Of a stretch of 64,000 nt of DNA, positions 24,352 to 35,270 are shown one piece after another. The translations under genes were made by a program, and so were the position numbers. The notes under the pieces are model-generated. The model was given only the letters and a program-made list of their open reading frames with translations, was not told the origin of the DNA and ran no database searches. Source of the stretch: Bolinopsis microptera (Eukaryota > Ctenophora > Tentaculata > Lobata > Bolinopsidae). Location of the stretch: contig NC_087073.1 of NCBI RefSeq assembly GCF_026151205.1, positions 21,418,837-21,482,836 of the forward strand, in the 5' to 3' direction. Each line of letters begins with the position of its first letter. Within the stretch, counting starts at the first letter, position 1.

Positions 24352-25163
24352 TTATAAAGTAAGTCCGGGAGTTTGATCTCCAAATGGGGACCATGCGAAC
24401 ACTAGCGTTATAACACCTGGCCTATCTTTTCAAGATACCAACGTATTTCATTATAGAAATTGTACCTACACTCGACAAAGTATATAAAATATACACACTC
24501 TGGTACATGCAAGACTTTGAGTCATTAGCAAACGGAGCTGCAGCTCAGGAGCAATGATAATTGGCGCAAAACAACTGATACATGATGGGTGTAATGAGCC
24601 CAGAGAGAGAGAGGGTGTAATGGGCGAGGTTAGATGATCCAGAATTAATTGCTGCAGCCTAATCAGTGCTAATGAGTGTAATTAATGCCGTTACGGCTCA
24701 TACGGCACACTGATCAAGGAGCTCTGTTACTAAAACAGTACAATGTTTGGTATGTACTATGTATGCTTGTACACCTAGGTCCTAGGCTTACACCTAGGTC
24801 CTAGGCTTAAGTACACCCATTAATATTGAAGTAAGCAGTATGATAGTATGTATTGGCAACTTACAACAGTTTAATAGACTAGAGTTTTTGACAGGGCCAG
24901 GGGCAGATGCATTTGAAATAAATTACAGGGATCTGCAATTTAATTTCAAGCACATCGCCGTCACGTGTCAATAAATACGAATCACTTTACAGTCTACATC
25001 CCTACATCCCTACTATACCAACATCCCTACTCAACATCCCTACTCAACATCCCTACTTTACATCCCCACATCCCTACCAACATCCAAGACTATATTATTT
25101 TAAGATTTAAATAATCATAGAAAGAATAAATAGAAGTATGAATTATATGTAATTACGTGTGAT
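24352..25163. other. Downstream flank of the coiled-coil gene
   Basis: Probably includes the 3' UTR of the minus-strand gene. TACACCTAGGTCCTAGGCTT is duplicated near 24770-24810, and CATCCCTAC is repeated about six times at 25008-25082. No gene seen. Confidence 0.5.
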
Positions 25164-28100
25164 TTAATTCCATTTGGAGGTAGAACCTTGGGTAGGTTTA
25201 CTCGCAGAGGGTTTACGCGAACCAGCAGGACCAGCCGATGGCTTACGAACTGTGCTTGGGGATACTTTTCCAGCAGGACCAGCCGATGGTTTACGCAATG
25301 TGCTAGGAGATACCTTGCCAGCAGGACCAGCCGATGGTTTACGCAATGTGCTAGGAGATACTTTTCCAGCAGGACCAGCCGATGGTTTACGCAATGTGCT
25401 CGGGGATACCTTGCCAGCAGGGCCAGCCGATGGTTTACGCAATGTGCTAGGAGATACTTTGCCAGCAGGACCAGCCGATGGTTTACGCAATGTGCTAGGA
25501 GATACTTTTCCAGCAGGACCAGCCGATGGTTTACGCAATGTGCTCGGGGATGCTCCTGATGGCTTTCGGGGCCCTGTAACGGGAGCTTGTGGTTGGGATG
25601 GTTTGCGTGCTGGTACTTTACCACCCTGTTGTTGTAAAGTGCCGCGCACAGTGCTGGGAGATCCCGTTCCTTTCACAACTGGTTTGATGAACTTTCCAGG
25701 GGGAATAACGGCGCCAGTAGGTCGACGCTCCTTCACTACACGCCCTGCCGACTTGTTTGCTGGTATCCTAGCCTGAAATTAAGAGTATGAAAATAACATG
25801 TACTGGCTAAAGCTGTAGCGATAGATGTGAAGTAGATTATAGATATGTGTGATATAACAGAATTTCGAAAAACAAACCGGTCCTGTAGTTTTATGAAGAA
25901 CTTTTTTGCGATCTGTGTTCGCTATTACATCTATAGAAGTTCTCTTTGCTTGCGCAGTTTTTGCCTGAATAGTACTAGTTAAGCCAAGAAATTTTCATAT
26001 TTAAAACTAATGAAGTTACATCAGCCAAATTGTAGCTGAAGCACCTTCTAATAAAGTTTAGTATCTGTATAATAGTAGTCAATTAAATTAGACCAAACTC
26101 CTTTAAGTCAAGCGAGGCTTCCGAAAAAGAAGACGAATAACTACACTATAACCACATACATCGTGCTTGGTGTCAGTAAGATACGTTGTATCAGCATTGT
26201 CCAGCACCTCCTTCCTTTTGCCATAGTCGTTTATCTTGTCAATAGTGTCCACTCGTGCTCGGTCGAACTCGTCATTCTTCCTCTCCTCGTCTCTTAGCTT
26301 CTCTACTTCCTTACCCTTCACTTTGTGCACCATGGTATCCTGAAAATAATACCGAGTACTAAATTTATTAGTTATTCTAGATCACTCACAACGTGCAACA
26401 CGTTTAACCTGTGTGATTAGACAGCGGGCAACTCACTGAGACTGTGTTAATGAAACCTCGCGAACGCTTGGTCACTTAATTGAAAGTAACGCATAGTTAC
26501 CAAATTTACCATGTCATTTCAGAACGTTTCATTAACTTCGAGACAGCTTCAGCTGCATTTTAAAAGTGTTGATGGTAGAACATGGAGAGTGGACAGCGGT
26601 AAAATATCTGTGTATTTAGCTCCCTTCTTTGTTAAACTATTTCAAGCAGTTTACTGGTTTTAAACCCATGAAATGGCCGAACAGATTAAACGATCGTTTA
26701 AACTATAGCCATCTTACTGTATATAAAGCGATACGATATATATTATATATAGGCGTGACAAACTAAACGGTGTTGTCGCCCAACTAAATGTTTCATGTGG
26801 ATGGAACTCTTCGGAAAAATAAAGAAATTCTGGTAGGATATTTTTCGACAGAATGAGTTCGTAAATCAGTGTTAATATTCGATGATTTGGCTACATCGTG
26901 TAATCTTTGATATATCAGTCATATTATTAAACATAATATATATTATAGATACCAATCTCACAGAGTTTACGTATAGCTACAGGGCGAGGTCATGCTCTTG
27001 AATCTCAATCATTATTAAATAATGAATTTCCTATGTCAAAGCGGCTCTACAAAGTCCAAAAACAAAGACTCTAATATTATAAAGGTATCTACTTTCTCTT
27101 CTCCAAGGAGCATAAAATCGACACAATTATTTTTACAGCTAAATAGACAAGGGCTAGGATTACTGTTGATAATCAAGTTCCAGAGTATACTCATAGTATA
27201 TATACTCTTAGTAGTAGTACTGATATCAAGCTATTAATTTCATAGTCAAATGTTCTGAGCATAACGTTCAATATATAATATAATATTCAAATATATAATA
27301 TAATATTCAAATATAATATTATATTTACAGTCTAGTCACGGAGTTACATGGTGATCAAATAGCACTACATTTGACGTATTTCGGTTTTAAAAGTAGTTTA
27401 CTTGATCAACGATCACTCAAATCGGGCGTTTTAGGGTCAAATAAAGTAGTACTTAAAGAACTTACAAGTATAAAGTAGTTATTTAAGTTATTTAAGTTAA
27501 ATAAGTTAAAGAACTTACAAGTACTACACTCATCCTACTTAAAGAACTTACAAGTACTACACTCATCCTACTTAAATAACTTACAAGTACTACACTGATC
27601 CTACTAATAGAACTTACAAGTACTACACTCATCCTGTCCTTACACTTCCTCTCCTCCGCCGCCACCTTGCGCTCCTTCTCTCCGGTGTTCCTTGCCATGC
27701 TTACCATCAGCTCACTGTGGACGATAGACTTCTTACGGTTATTCTCTGCTATCTGGGAGATAAGAGTCACATATTACTCGGATATATACACATATTATAC
27801 ACATATATTATATACCGATCAGGTAAGTCATTATAAATGATTTGTCTGCTGGATGAATTATGTTGATGACACAGATTGGAGTAAGATATTTATCATACTT
27901 AGTAAGAACAAGGATATTATATGCTTAATACTGATAATTGGTATGGGGTAAAACAGAATTCAAAGATAGTTACGCGTACGATAGGATGATATTTAAAATG
28001 ATTGTATAATATGTAATTACTTACATTTTCCATGTTAGATTTAAAAGCATCGCTTCCCTTCTTACAACTGCGACCAATCTTTCCAGCACCCTTCAATAAT

Positions 28101-30197
28101 GTTCCCTCCAATGGGCGAGGTATATCGTTTTCTTCACTCAACTGAAGTTTTAGGACGATTCATATGTAAAATTTATACATTGTCCTATGTACAAAATATT
28201 GAATCGCACAAAAATATTTTAAAACCATATTTTGAAAAAAAGAAATTGAAGCTATCATTAACTGTAATATTTCTTTTGTTGCATTAAAAATTTCAACGTT
28301 TGTGTTTTAGATTGCAGTACATTTCTTTGATTAATTATTACAAAGTTCTTTAGCCCATCTAATTATCTATAATCGGTATTTGATCGAACTGTATCAGCCA
28401 CTGCACTGTCAAGGCCTTAAAATTTTACTTACAATGTCAACTTTTGATACGATAAAATTCTCACGAAGAAGCCGACTGAAAGCGAAGACACTCCAATCAT
28501 TGCATTGGCAATGTAAGTATCTATAGGTATCTATAGGTCTAGGTAGTATAGAGCTTTCTAAGTAAGCAGTGTCTGTGCGTGATCGGGTGGAGCAAAAAAC
28601 ATTTGTCAGTTCATATCAGTTGTCACTGCCTTGTAATAAGTCATTGTACGATTTTATAGGTCAGATGTATCGAAAGAAGCGTTCTGTATGCTGCAGATGA
28701 CAGATATAAGTCACTTTACGGATATTTTTACTGTCCATGCCGGTTCTTACGCATTCATTAAACCGATATGAGTGTCATAAAAGAAAAGGATTCATCATAT
28801 GTATTATATAAATTATTTAGAATGTCATTCACGTACGGTACGAACGATTATTTATTTTTACAATGTATTACCTCGACCGAGTCCAATATGTGATTCATCT
28901 TGTCCCTTGTCTCCAGCACTTTCTCTCTCGAATCAGAAGAATAGAGAGACTCGAAATCACCGCTCGAAGCTGCCCTCACCACAGTATTGGCACAAGCATT
29001 TTCTCCCTGTAAACGAGCAGCTGGTGGAAAATTTGGAACATCAACTCCGCTAACTATTTTTAGTATAATTACAACCTTTAACAAGCGGAGATGGTCAACG
29101 CTCTCCTACTATACACTCCAACACGGGTAAGTTAAAGTGCATTTTCCATTGGGTTACTATTTATAATCATTACTTGAAAGAAATATGTAAGCTGCTCGTG
29201 TATGGGCGTTAGTTGGGCCACCATATCAATCGTGGCTCGTCTGCCGCTGTTATCTTGACACTCTATTACTCTTCGTGCCTATTCAAACGTAAACATTAGA
29301 TAAGAAAATATTGACGAAGATATGTTGTTGCAGAAATTAAAATAATTCAAAGACAGTGCTAATTACAAATGAAGCGTTATTATTATTATTATTAATTTTA
29401 GATCGGTGAGCACAGTTCATTATTTCACTTTCAGTCATAGATAGAAGCGAAAGAACTGACGTAAAAGAACAATTAAAATACCTGTTCAGTTTCCTCTTGT
29501 TTGTCAGCTCGCAATGCATTTGAGAATCGTCTCAGGTCCGACAGTAGCACTTTCTTCTTCTCTTTCAGCTGTCCTTCTTCCAGGGAATCGTTCTGAGCCT
29601 TTTCTGCCTGGGGATCATCATTTTGTTTTTAAATATGATTGAAAATGGTTTAAATTAATTTTAAAATAAACTGATTCAATAAAGCAATTACAATTGTTTT
29701 GTGATGGGACAAGAACCGCTTTATTAGCGACTTTTGATCAAAAATAATCACCACATGAAAATCTTAATGCAAACATAATCGCAATCAAAGTTACCAATCC
29801 TGGTTAAACTAAATAAAAAATATGAAGGTTTTACCTTTGCTCTAGAGGAAAGATGATTGATTAAGTTTACGACATTTTCCTTGTATTCCAAATAGTTGGT
29901 GTTGTTATGAACTTCTTTATTACTTTCATTCTCTCTTCTCTTTCGCTCAAGTTCGCTGATCAACCCAGTCAGCTGTTTGGCAGCACGGTGAGAGGTCAGG
30001 CTATCCTTGTTGATGTTGTAAGACTTGAATTTTGGCTTGAATGGTTTGACTAGAATGGCTGTTTCTTCAAGTTCAACCTCATCCTCATCTTCGATTTCAG
30101 GCTGTTCTTCATTTTTAATTGAACAGGGTGGGTAAGGAAGTGCTAGCATGTGATACACTTCCTTAAGTGTCTTGTCAAACCCAGTTTGGATCTTCAT
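25164..30197 (-). CDS. Nine-exon coiled-coil protein with repeated basic Ser/Pro tail, family unknown
   Basis: Exons in transcript order: 29835-30197, 29482-29607, 29174-29278, 28980-29053, 28433-28475, 28025-28141, 27618-27752, 26160-26339, 25164-25772. All borders are GT-AG and phases agree, giving about 583 residues. The start is the ATG at 30197 (MKIQTGFDKTLKEVYHMLAL). An acidic patch (EIEDEDEVELEETA) is followed by charged helical regions (LISELERKRRENESN; KEKKKVLLSDLRRF; KVKGKEVEKLRDEERKNDEF) suited to coiled coils, and an amphipathic helix rich in Leu and Phe from exons 3-5. The last exon has seven or so 16-residue repeats, KVSPSTLRKPSAGPAG, each with an S-P site and net positive charge, like a microtubule- or nucleic-acid-binding tail. 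I cannot name the family. The 27618 donor lies in a four-copy donor array, so isoforms may differ by multiples of 11 residues. Confidence 0.72.
25212..25560 (-). repeat. 48-bp coding tandem repeats in the coiled-coil gene
   Basis: About seven copies of a 48-bp unit encoding KVSPSTLRKPSAGPAG. Copies are almost identical at the nucleotide level, including synonymous sites (CTAGGAGATAC versus CTCGGGGATAC types alternate), which points to recent expansion or gene conversion. Confidence 0.95.
27485..27650 (-). repeat. Four-copy 33-bp array carrying a 5' splice site
   Basis: Read on the minus strand, each 33-bp unit encodes MSVVLVSSLSR-like text and contains the same donor, CTT|GTAAGTT(C/A). Exon ends would be 27618, 27585, 27552 and 27519. 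The spacing is exactly 33 nt and the frame stays open, so each later donor adds 11 residues without a shift. Confidence 0.88.
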
Positions 30198-30506
30198 GGT
30201 CTATGAGCTGAGTGCTGGATGAGTTAGTGACGAATGGTATATGATAGATAATGATGAATGATCGTTATTATTTAATTTGATGATAATGTGAATAATAAGT
30301 TCTAGGATTGATGTTCATTGTCCATTCCATTTCATTGGTAAAACTAAATTTCCTGCCCCTAATTTTGTTGAAAAATGATGGATAATTGCTAAGCTATACT
30401 GTGTTCACTCCCTCTTCTTCAACCTCTAGGAAAAATACCCTATGCAGTATGCAGCAGATAAATATATTTTTCAACATTCAGTTAATTTCACATCATTGAG
30501 AACAGA

Positions 30507-31093
30507 CTATTATTGTAATAAAGTAAAGTAAAGTAAATTAAAGTCAAATTTATGACATCACATCATCGCACATGTCTACAAAATATCATCGCACTATGTG
30601 AAAATATATATAATAAATATTTCCCCACCAACATTAATTATTTATCAATACAATACATTTTTTTAAATTTATCAGAAACATTATTTTAAAACTTTCCAGT
30701 GGAATAAAGATTTATAAAACGCTTCTTTGTCACATAAGGATGAAACCAAAGATAATCGTTATGTTTCTCTTTATTACTGACATAACTGGCACCCTCAATT
30801 CTTATTAAAACTTCATTAGAAACATTCTACAAAAAGCAATCATTTGTAATACTTTTAGAAATCATATCTTTCTTAAATCCTTCTAATTTAATTTTAAAGC
30901 CTAAAACTGTCACAAAGTTCTTGACGCCCGGAGGGAGTTTGTTCCAATGGCAATATGGAATAACTCGCTCCGGGAGAAAAGACTTCTGGATAGTTAAACT
31001 TCTACTGTATCTATTGCTTGAAACAAGATTAAGACCGGATCTGCCAATTCTAAACATACCCGATCCATAATCAGTCAAACCACTTGTTACTTT
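30507..31093 (-). mobile_element. LINE, 3' part (end of reverse-transcriptase ORF and tail)
   Basis: On the minus strand the frame 30827-31093 reads GLTDYGSGMFRIGRSGLNLV, then SLTIQKSFLPERVIPY and HWNKLPPGVKNF, the usual C-terminal pattern of CR1/jockey-like LINE proteins (FFxxRVI..WN.LP..V). The presumed 3' end is a TTTAC-type simple repeat at about 30507-30545. The upstream part of the same element lies at 33281-33440, on the other side of the Mutator insert. Confidence 0.82.
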
Positions 31094-33280
31094 CATAGTA
31101 GCTGACAGTTACTGTAGGAGACTCAGGTCTCAAGGCCCATATCCTCAGTACACAAAGCCACCTCCAGACCACCAGGGTTGGCCACTGCAACAAATGACCC
31201 CTCAAACATCTGAACCTGTGGCAGATCACTAATTCCAGAAGGTCCAGGGCATTCACAGCCACCAGGAATATAGCTGTCTTCATCTTGAGCCAGTGGGAGC
31301 GCTTTAGCTGCATCTAAAGCCTTATCTTCATAGAGTTTCTTAGCTTTCTTTTTTTTTAAGCATGAAACACACGCGTTTTCGACAACTGTGCTCTCCTTTC
31401 CATTGTCTGCTCCGATGACGGTGGCAACCCTAGATGGTTTTGAATTGCCATGTAGGCAGATGGTCCAGACTCAAACTGCAGCATTGCTAATGCTGCAGCG
31501 ATGTAAACCCTCTTATATCCATGAAACTTGTGCTTCGGTGTGTTCAGCCACACAAGTTGGTTGAGCGATTCTAGGGCATTTTGGTTACCTAGAATCACTC
31601 TCCGGAGACAATTATCCGTTGTTCGTTTCCGAAATATTATCTCGACGTGGGGAAGCAACAGTGGAGAAAGGTGGTGGCCCTTCTTCCGTCCCACTCCACA
31701 CCACGTCTGTAGGGACACCAGGAGTCCTTTCCCTCAGGACAGAATTGGTGCCGGCTGGTAGGATCCTCTATGCACATGGAGTGGTATAGGACAGCAAAGA
31801 GACTTGTCCTCAGTCTACCAACTCCACGTGCAATATCAACTTCAGAACTGTTTGGGGCCAACTTGCCCTCAAACAGAACTTGCCTATACCTTTTGCCAAG
31901 GCGGGTTATAGACATCTGCCCTAGCCCATTCTTAGACCGGGTAATGCTCTTCAATCCCTCCACTTTTAATCCTGACTTCTCCAAGTCCTTTCTAAAGTTC
32001 TTAGCTTTGTGATTAATGCAGTCACGTTTAAAAACAACTTTGCATGAAGGATTGTGACTCACACCAATCAGTGTAGCTCTCACTCTTTACCCACTCAGTA
32101 AATGATGCATCCGCGAGGTTCGTGAACTTTTGTTTGTTGTCCATGCACTGCTTGCAGATACCATAGATCCCAAAAACGTCAATGTATGATTTTGAGTCTC
32201 CGTCTGAAATTATACAATGAGGTAATGACTGAAAACCGACTATTATCAAATAACATAGCTAACTTTAATAATATGTAGTAGTAGTAAATCTTTCAAAGTA
32301 CGAAATATCTCTTTAAAAGAGCATCCTAGGCACCTTATAGATATCAAAACGCATAAAAAAGAAAACAAAAACATCAACCATCTTCTAACTTCTTCCACTC
32401 CTCCCTATCTAAAGCTAAAAATCTAAGGTCTTCGAAATCAGTCAAATTCTTAAGTCTAATATCAAGATTTCTACTAGTCAAGTCTTTTCTAATAACATCT
32501 AATAAGTTTAAACATGGTCTACCCCGTCTCCCTTCCATAAAAATATCAGAATTTATAGCAAATAACATAGAGGTGTATGCTGGTGAGTTGATAATATGTA
32601 CCTACTGTTATGTCCAAGCATTGATTCACTATAAGATATAGTCGTTACATAAACTGTTACCTGAGACAAGAGCGCGGTAGGTAAGATTGAAAGACCTGGA
32701 TTGCTCAAACATCTCTACTGCTGCTTTTCTCTCCATCTCACAGGAACTGCCAATGTAGTTCGAAGTACACTCGTGCATGGGAGCAGAAGAACGTTCAGAG
32801 TACTGGTCACAGGTAAAGCATTTCTTGCTTTGGATGACAAAGTCAAGAATTTCGTCTGTGTCAGCATTCGATATCCACACTACGGCTACCTTACTGCTAA
32901 AGCCCCTTGTCTGGTATGTGCCATCAAACTTAACAGCAATTTCTCCTGATGGATTCGCCCGAAGAGCTGCAGGCCTGTTCATCTCCAAATGTTTAGTTTC
33001 ATTACAGCCGTTTTGCTTGCCTTGTATATTTTCTCGACATACACACTATTTTTAATAAAACAAAAAAACCACCCCAGCAAAAATAGCCCTCATGTTTAAT
33101 GGTGTCCCTTCCCTGAAGTGTTTGGATGGTTGAAGGGTGTGGCTAAAATCACAGCAGGAGCAAATCACGACACTCGTAACATATATACCCTGGCTTTGAG
33201 GCAACCTGTTTATGTTCAGGATTCCCTGGGCACAATTAGGTCTGTGAAGCGCCTGTAATAGGACCAACAAAGAGCTCTCA
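31094..33280 (-). mobile_element. Mutator-type (MULE) DNA transposon with degenerate transposase
   Basis: The minus strand reads, in order, VICSCCDFSHTLQPSKHF, EIAVKFDGTYQTRGFSSKVA, HECTSNYIGSSCEMERKAAV, DGDSKSYIDVFG, VVFKRDCINHKAKNFRKDL, HQFCPEGKDSWCPYRR and ALESLNQLVWLNTPKHKFHG. These are the landmarks of the animal Mutator-like transposase domain: DGT..KRGF, GSS..ME, DGDS.S, K.DC.NH, CP.G..SWC, Q..ES.N..VW...PK. The reading frame is broken at least near 32030-32080, 31640-31720 and 31350, so it is dead. A GT-AG intron (32219-32661) is inferred because LVS and DGDSKS join in phase. Eight-bp copies GTTACTTT at 31086-31093 and 33281-33288 flank it. No clear terminal inverted repeats were seen. 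Confidence 0.85.
32374..32630 (-). mobile_element. LINE C-terminal scrap inside the transposase intron
   Basis: The frame 32374-32568 reads INSDIFMEGRRGRPCLNLL, then DVIRKDLTSRNLDI and LALDREEWKKLEDG, the common ending of many LINE polyproteins (GRRGRP...DL...LA.DR..W). It sits wholly within the inferred intron of the Mutator transposase. A related scrap is in aminopeptidase intron 48097-48919. Confidence 0.78.
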
Positions 33281-33440
33281 GTTACTTTAAAAGCTTCTAT
33301 GAGTTCCCCACGTATTCGCCGCTCTGCTAGCGTTATTAAATTGAGGATTTCCAATCTACGGCTGTAGGGAAGAGTACCCACCTCATCAATCAGACGGGTA
33401 AACCGCCTCTGGACGCTCTCCATCTCCAAAAACAATGATG
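33281..33440 (-). mobile_element. LINE, upstream part of the interrupted copy
   Basis: The minus strand reads MESVQRRFTRLIDEVGTL, then RLEILNLITLAERRIRGELI and EAFKV, the standard LE.VQRRFTR...RL..L.L..L..RR.RG.LIE.FK motif near the LINE C-terminus. It continues in frame with the part at 30507-31093 once the Mutator insert and one GTTACTTT copy are removed. Confidence 0.85.
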
Positions 33441-33489
33441 AAAACAATAATGAACAATTGCTTTTGACATAATATAATACTTTCACTCT

Positions 33490-34221
33490 TACTCCTGCAT
33501 CAATTGATGTATATATAACATAAGAAAGCCCATGATCACAGAAAGGAAGGTAATAGTATTTTTGATAGCAAATTTCTTACGCATTTAAAAAATCATCCTA
33601 ACCAGAGATACATCCGATTGTAAAGACAATATGCAACAAGACGAAATGACAGAAATTTTCTGTGAGGATTATATAGTAAAATTAATCATTAATCTAAATA
33701 TGAGATCTGATGAAGTGGCATAAATTTATTTTGCAGTATAGTAGGCAATACTGAGGCATGAGTGGCAGGAATGAGGGACCCAAATAAAATGCTTGGTGCT
33801 AACAATGGCTCATTTACAAACACTTCAGATATACCAAGTTCACGATCGAAGTCTGCGAATCGAAGGCCACACTTGATAACTATGTTCAATTTTTGTATAT
33901 GATGAAAATCTTAAAATAACTGGCTACAATGAGCATTTCTATAAGTTGTAGAACAATAAAAGATCTAAGCTGGTTCTTAATGCTTACTTGTTCAAAGTAT
34001 AAATTAAAACAGCCATTATCAGCGTATCTGTGAACTAAACAGCTCAGCTACAAGCTAGAACAACTGTTTTCTAATTTTACTTTCAGTATCAAAGTTTAAA
34101 ATGTTGTTTGTCAAATAAAACAAAGCCTATCATCGCTTAACTAAACTTTCATATACTTGGTAATTCATCCCTCATTTAAATAATAACAAAATTATCAAAA
34201 TTTAAATATTGTTGATCACTA
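33490..34221. other. AT-rich stretch, nothing supported
   Basis: No exon, repeat or element end was recognised. Confidence 0.4.
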
Positions 34222-34230
34222 ATATAAAAC

Positions 34231-34329
34231 TTGCTCTAACCAGAGCCCTCTCGCTTGCAGTAGCGCGCGACCTTGTGAAACAAGCGCGTCACGCAGTACG
34301 CGTAGGCACATGGCTATTGGCTATGTGAA
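34231..34329. mobile_element. GC-cored micro-element, type D
   Basis: A 99-bp element starting TTGCTCTAACCAGAGCCCTC and ending GGCTATGTGAA. It is flanked by 9-bp copies ATATAAAAC (34222-34230, 34330-34338). It contains TAGCGCGCG and CGCAGTACGCG. Confidence 0.85.
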
Positions 34330-34439
34330 ATATAAAACCAACAACAAAGTCGGTGGACTTCAGCACATATATTTAAAATGTATAAACTTGTAGTTTCTAG
34401 AACAGTTCTGTTGAATGAAGTCTTGTTGATCAGAATATA

Positions 34440-34545
34440 CATTGTCCATTATTTATGGACGGACCCGGCGCGCGCTACTAACTACTTAAAAGCTCTTTGT
34501 CTTTGCCTCAGGTCAATATTTCGAGAATAAATTTAGACGAGTACT
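34440..34545. mobile_element. Partial type E micro-element
   Basis: It shares GGCGCGCGCTACT, TTTCGAGAA and AAATTTAGACGAGTA with the two full type E copies near 53.4 and 54.0 kb, with a divergent middle. No target duplication found. Confidence 0.55.
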
Positions 34546-34555
34546 AAAATTTTTG

Positions 34556-34912
34556 AACGGGTGATACTTTGCTCTATTCAGAGCCCTTACGCTTGCAGTG
34601 GCGCGCGCCCGCCTCCATCTCCCGGCGTGAAACAAGCGCGCCTGCAGTCAGCGGTGGCGCGAAAGCGCATGGTTAGGTGAAGTTGTCATACGTTGTTCAT
34701 TGTATGACCCGCCGCGCACGAGTGCGCGGCTCCCCCTGTATCGTAGAAACTCTACAGGGGTAGTAGTGAAACGACGATGGGGTCACTACGTGATACAAAG
34801 GTGAAGGTGATACTCGTAAAATATTTGTTTTAAATATTAGACCACATAATAAATAATTAGATCAAATTACAAAACCGTCGACGAGTCCAACTCGGCGCGC
34901 GTCTTGGTAGGT
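34556..34912. mobile_element. Type C micro-element interrupted by a type D element
   Basis: Type C (AACGGGTGATACTCGTAAAA start; GAGTCCAACTCGGCGCGCGT and TTGGTAGGTT near the end) is split after GGTGATACT by a 237-bp type D-like element (34569-34805). GGTGATACT is present on both sides (34560-34568 and 34806-34814) as a perfect 9-bp target duplication. Confidence 0.85.
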
Positions 34913-34915
34913 TAT

Positions 34916-34988
34916 TTGCTCTAACCAGAGCCCTCTCGCTTGCAGTAGCGCGCGTTACGCAGTACGCGTATACGCATGGCTATGTGAA
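34916..34988. mobile_element. Short type D micro-element
   Basis: It starts TTGCTCTAACCAGAGCCCTC like the 34231 copy and ends CATGGCTATGTGAA, with an internal deletion. It directly abuts the type C end on its left. No clear target duplication. Confidence 0.7.
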
Positions 34989-35002
34989 GGATCTGGTTAG
35001 AG

Positions 35003-35100
35003 TTGTAGCGCGATGCACTACTGGGTCGCGCGCGCGCATCCAATAATGCTTCTCGCAACCACAGATCGGCGAGATGCGAAGGATTGACATCGTGAATCAA
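35003..35100. mobile_element. Type B micro-element
   Basis: A 98-bp element starting TTGTAGCGCGATGCACTACT and ending with ATTGACATCGTGAATCAA, a near-hairpin. It is flanked by perfect 9-bp copies TGGTTAGAG (34994-35002, 35101-35109). Confidence 0.85.
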
Positions 35101-35169
35101 TGGTTAGAGCAACTAAACAGGTGTTATTTGAAGTGGGATAGAATAACGACATGTTATATATAGGTTGCT

Positions 35170-35262
35170 TTAACGGGTGATACTCGTAAAATGTTTGTTT
35201 CAAATATTAGACCGTCGAAGAGTCCAACTCGGAGCGTGTCTTGGTAGGTTATAAACCTACAA
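35170..35262. mobile_element. Type C micro-element, complete
   Basis: It starts TTAACGGGTGATACTCGTAA and ends with a hairpin, GTAGGTTATAAACCTAC. It is flanked by 8-bp copies AGGTTGCT (35162-35169, 35263-35270). Confidence 0.85.
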
Positions 35263-35270
35263 AGGTTGCT

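Noticed and set aside
23089-24394. Long overlapping ORFs on both strands (up to 407 codons) over the 13-bp minisatellite
   Set aside because: They are a by-product of a stop-free 13-bp unit; several frames are open at once and the peptide is pure repeat.
25174-25776. Plus-strand ORF opposite the last exon of the coiled-coil gene
   Set aside because: Mirror of the 48-bp coding repeat; the minus strand has the splice-consistent frame and stop.
26511-26660. Plus-strand start MSFQNVSLTSRQLQLHF with a possible donor
   Set aside because: No second exon found; lies in an intron of the minus-strand gene; too short to support.
28436-28515. Plus-strand first exon starting MSTFDTIKFSRRSR
   Set aside because: It overlaps the 43-nt minus-strand exon 28433-28475, which has better splice support.
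28848-29084. Minus-strand frame GVDVPNFPPAARLQ to MNHILDSVE as one exon
   Set aside because: Looks protein-like, but it cannot be joined in phase to the exon before it. The shorter exon 28980-29053 plus 28433-28475 fits all phases.
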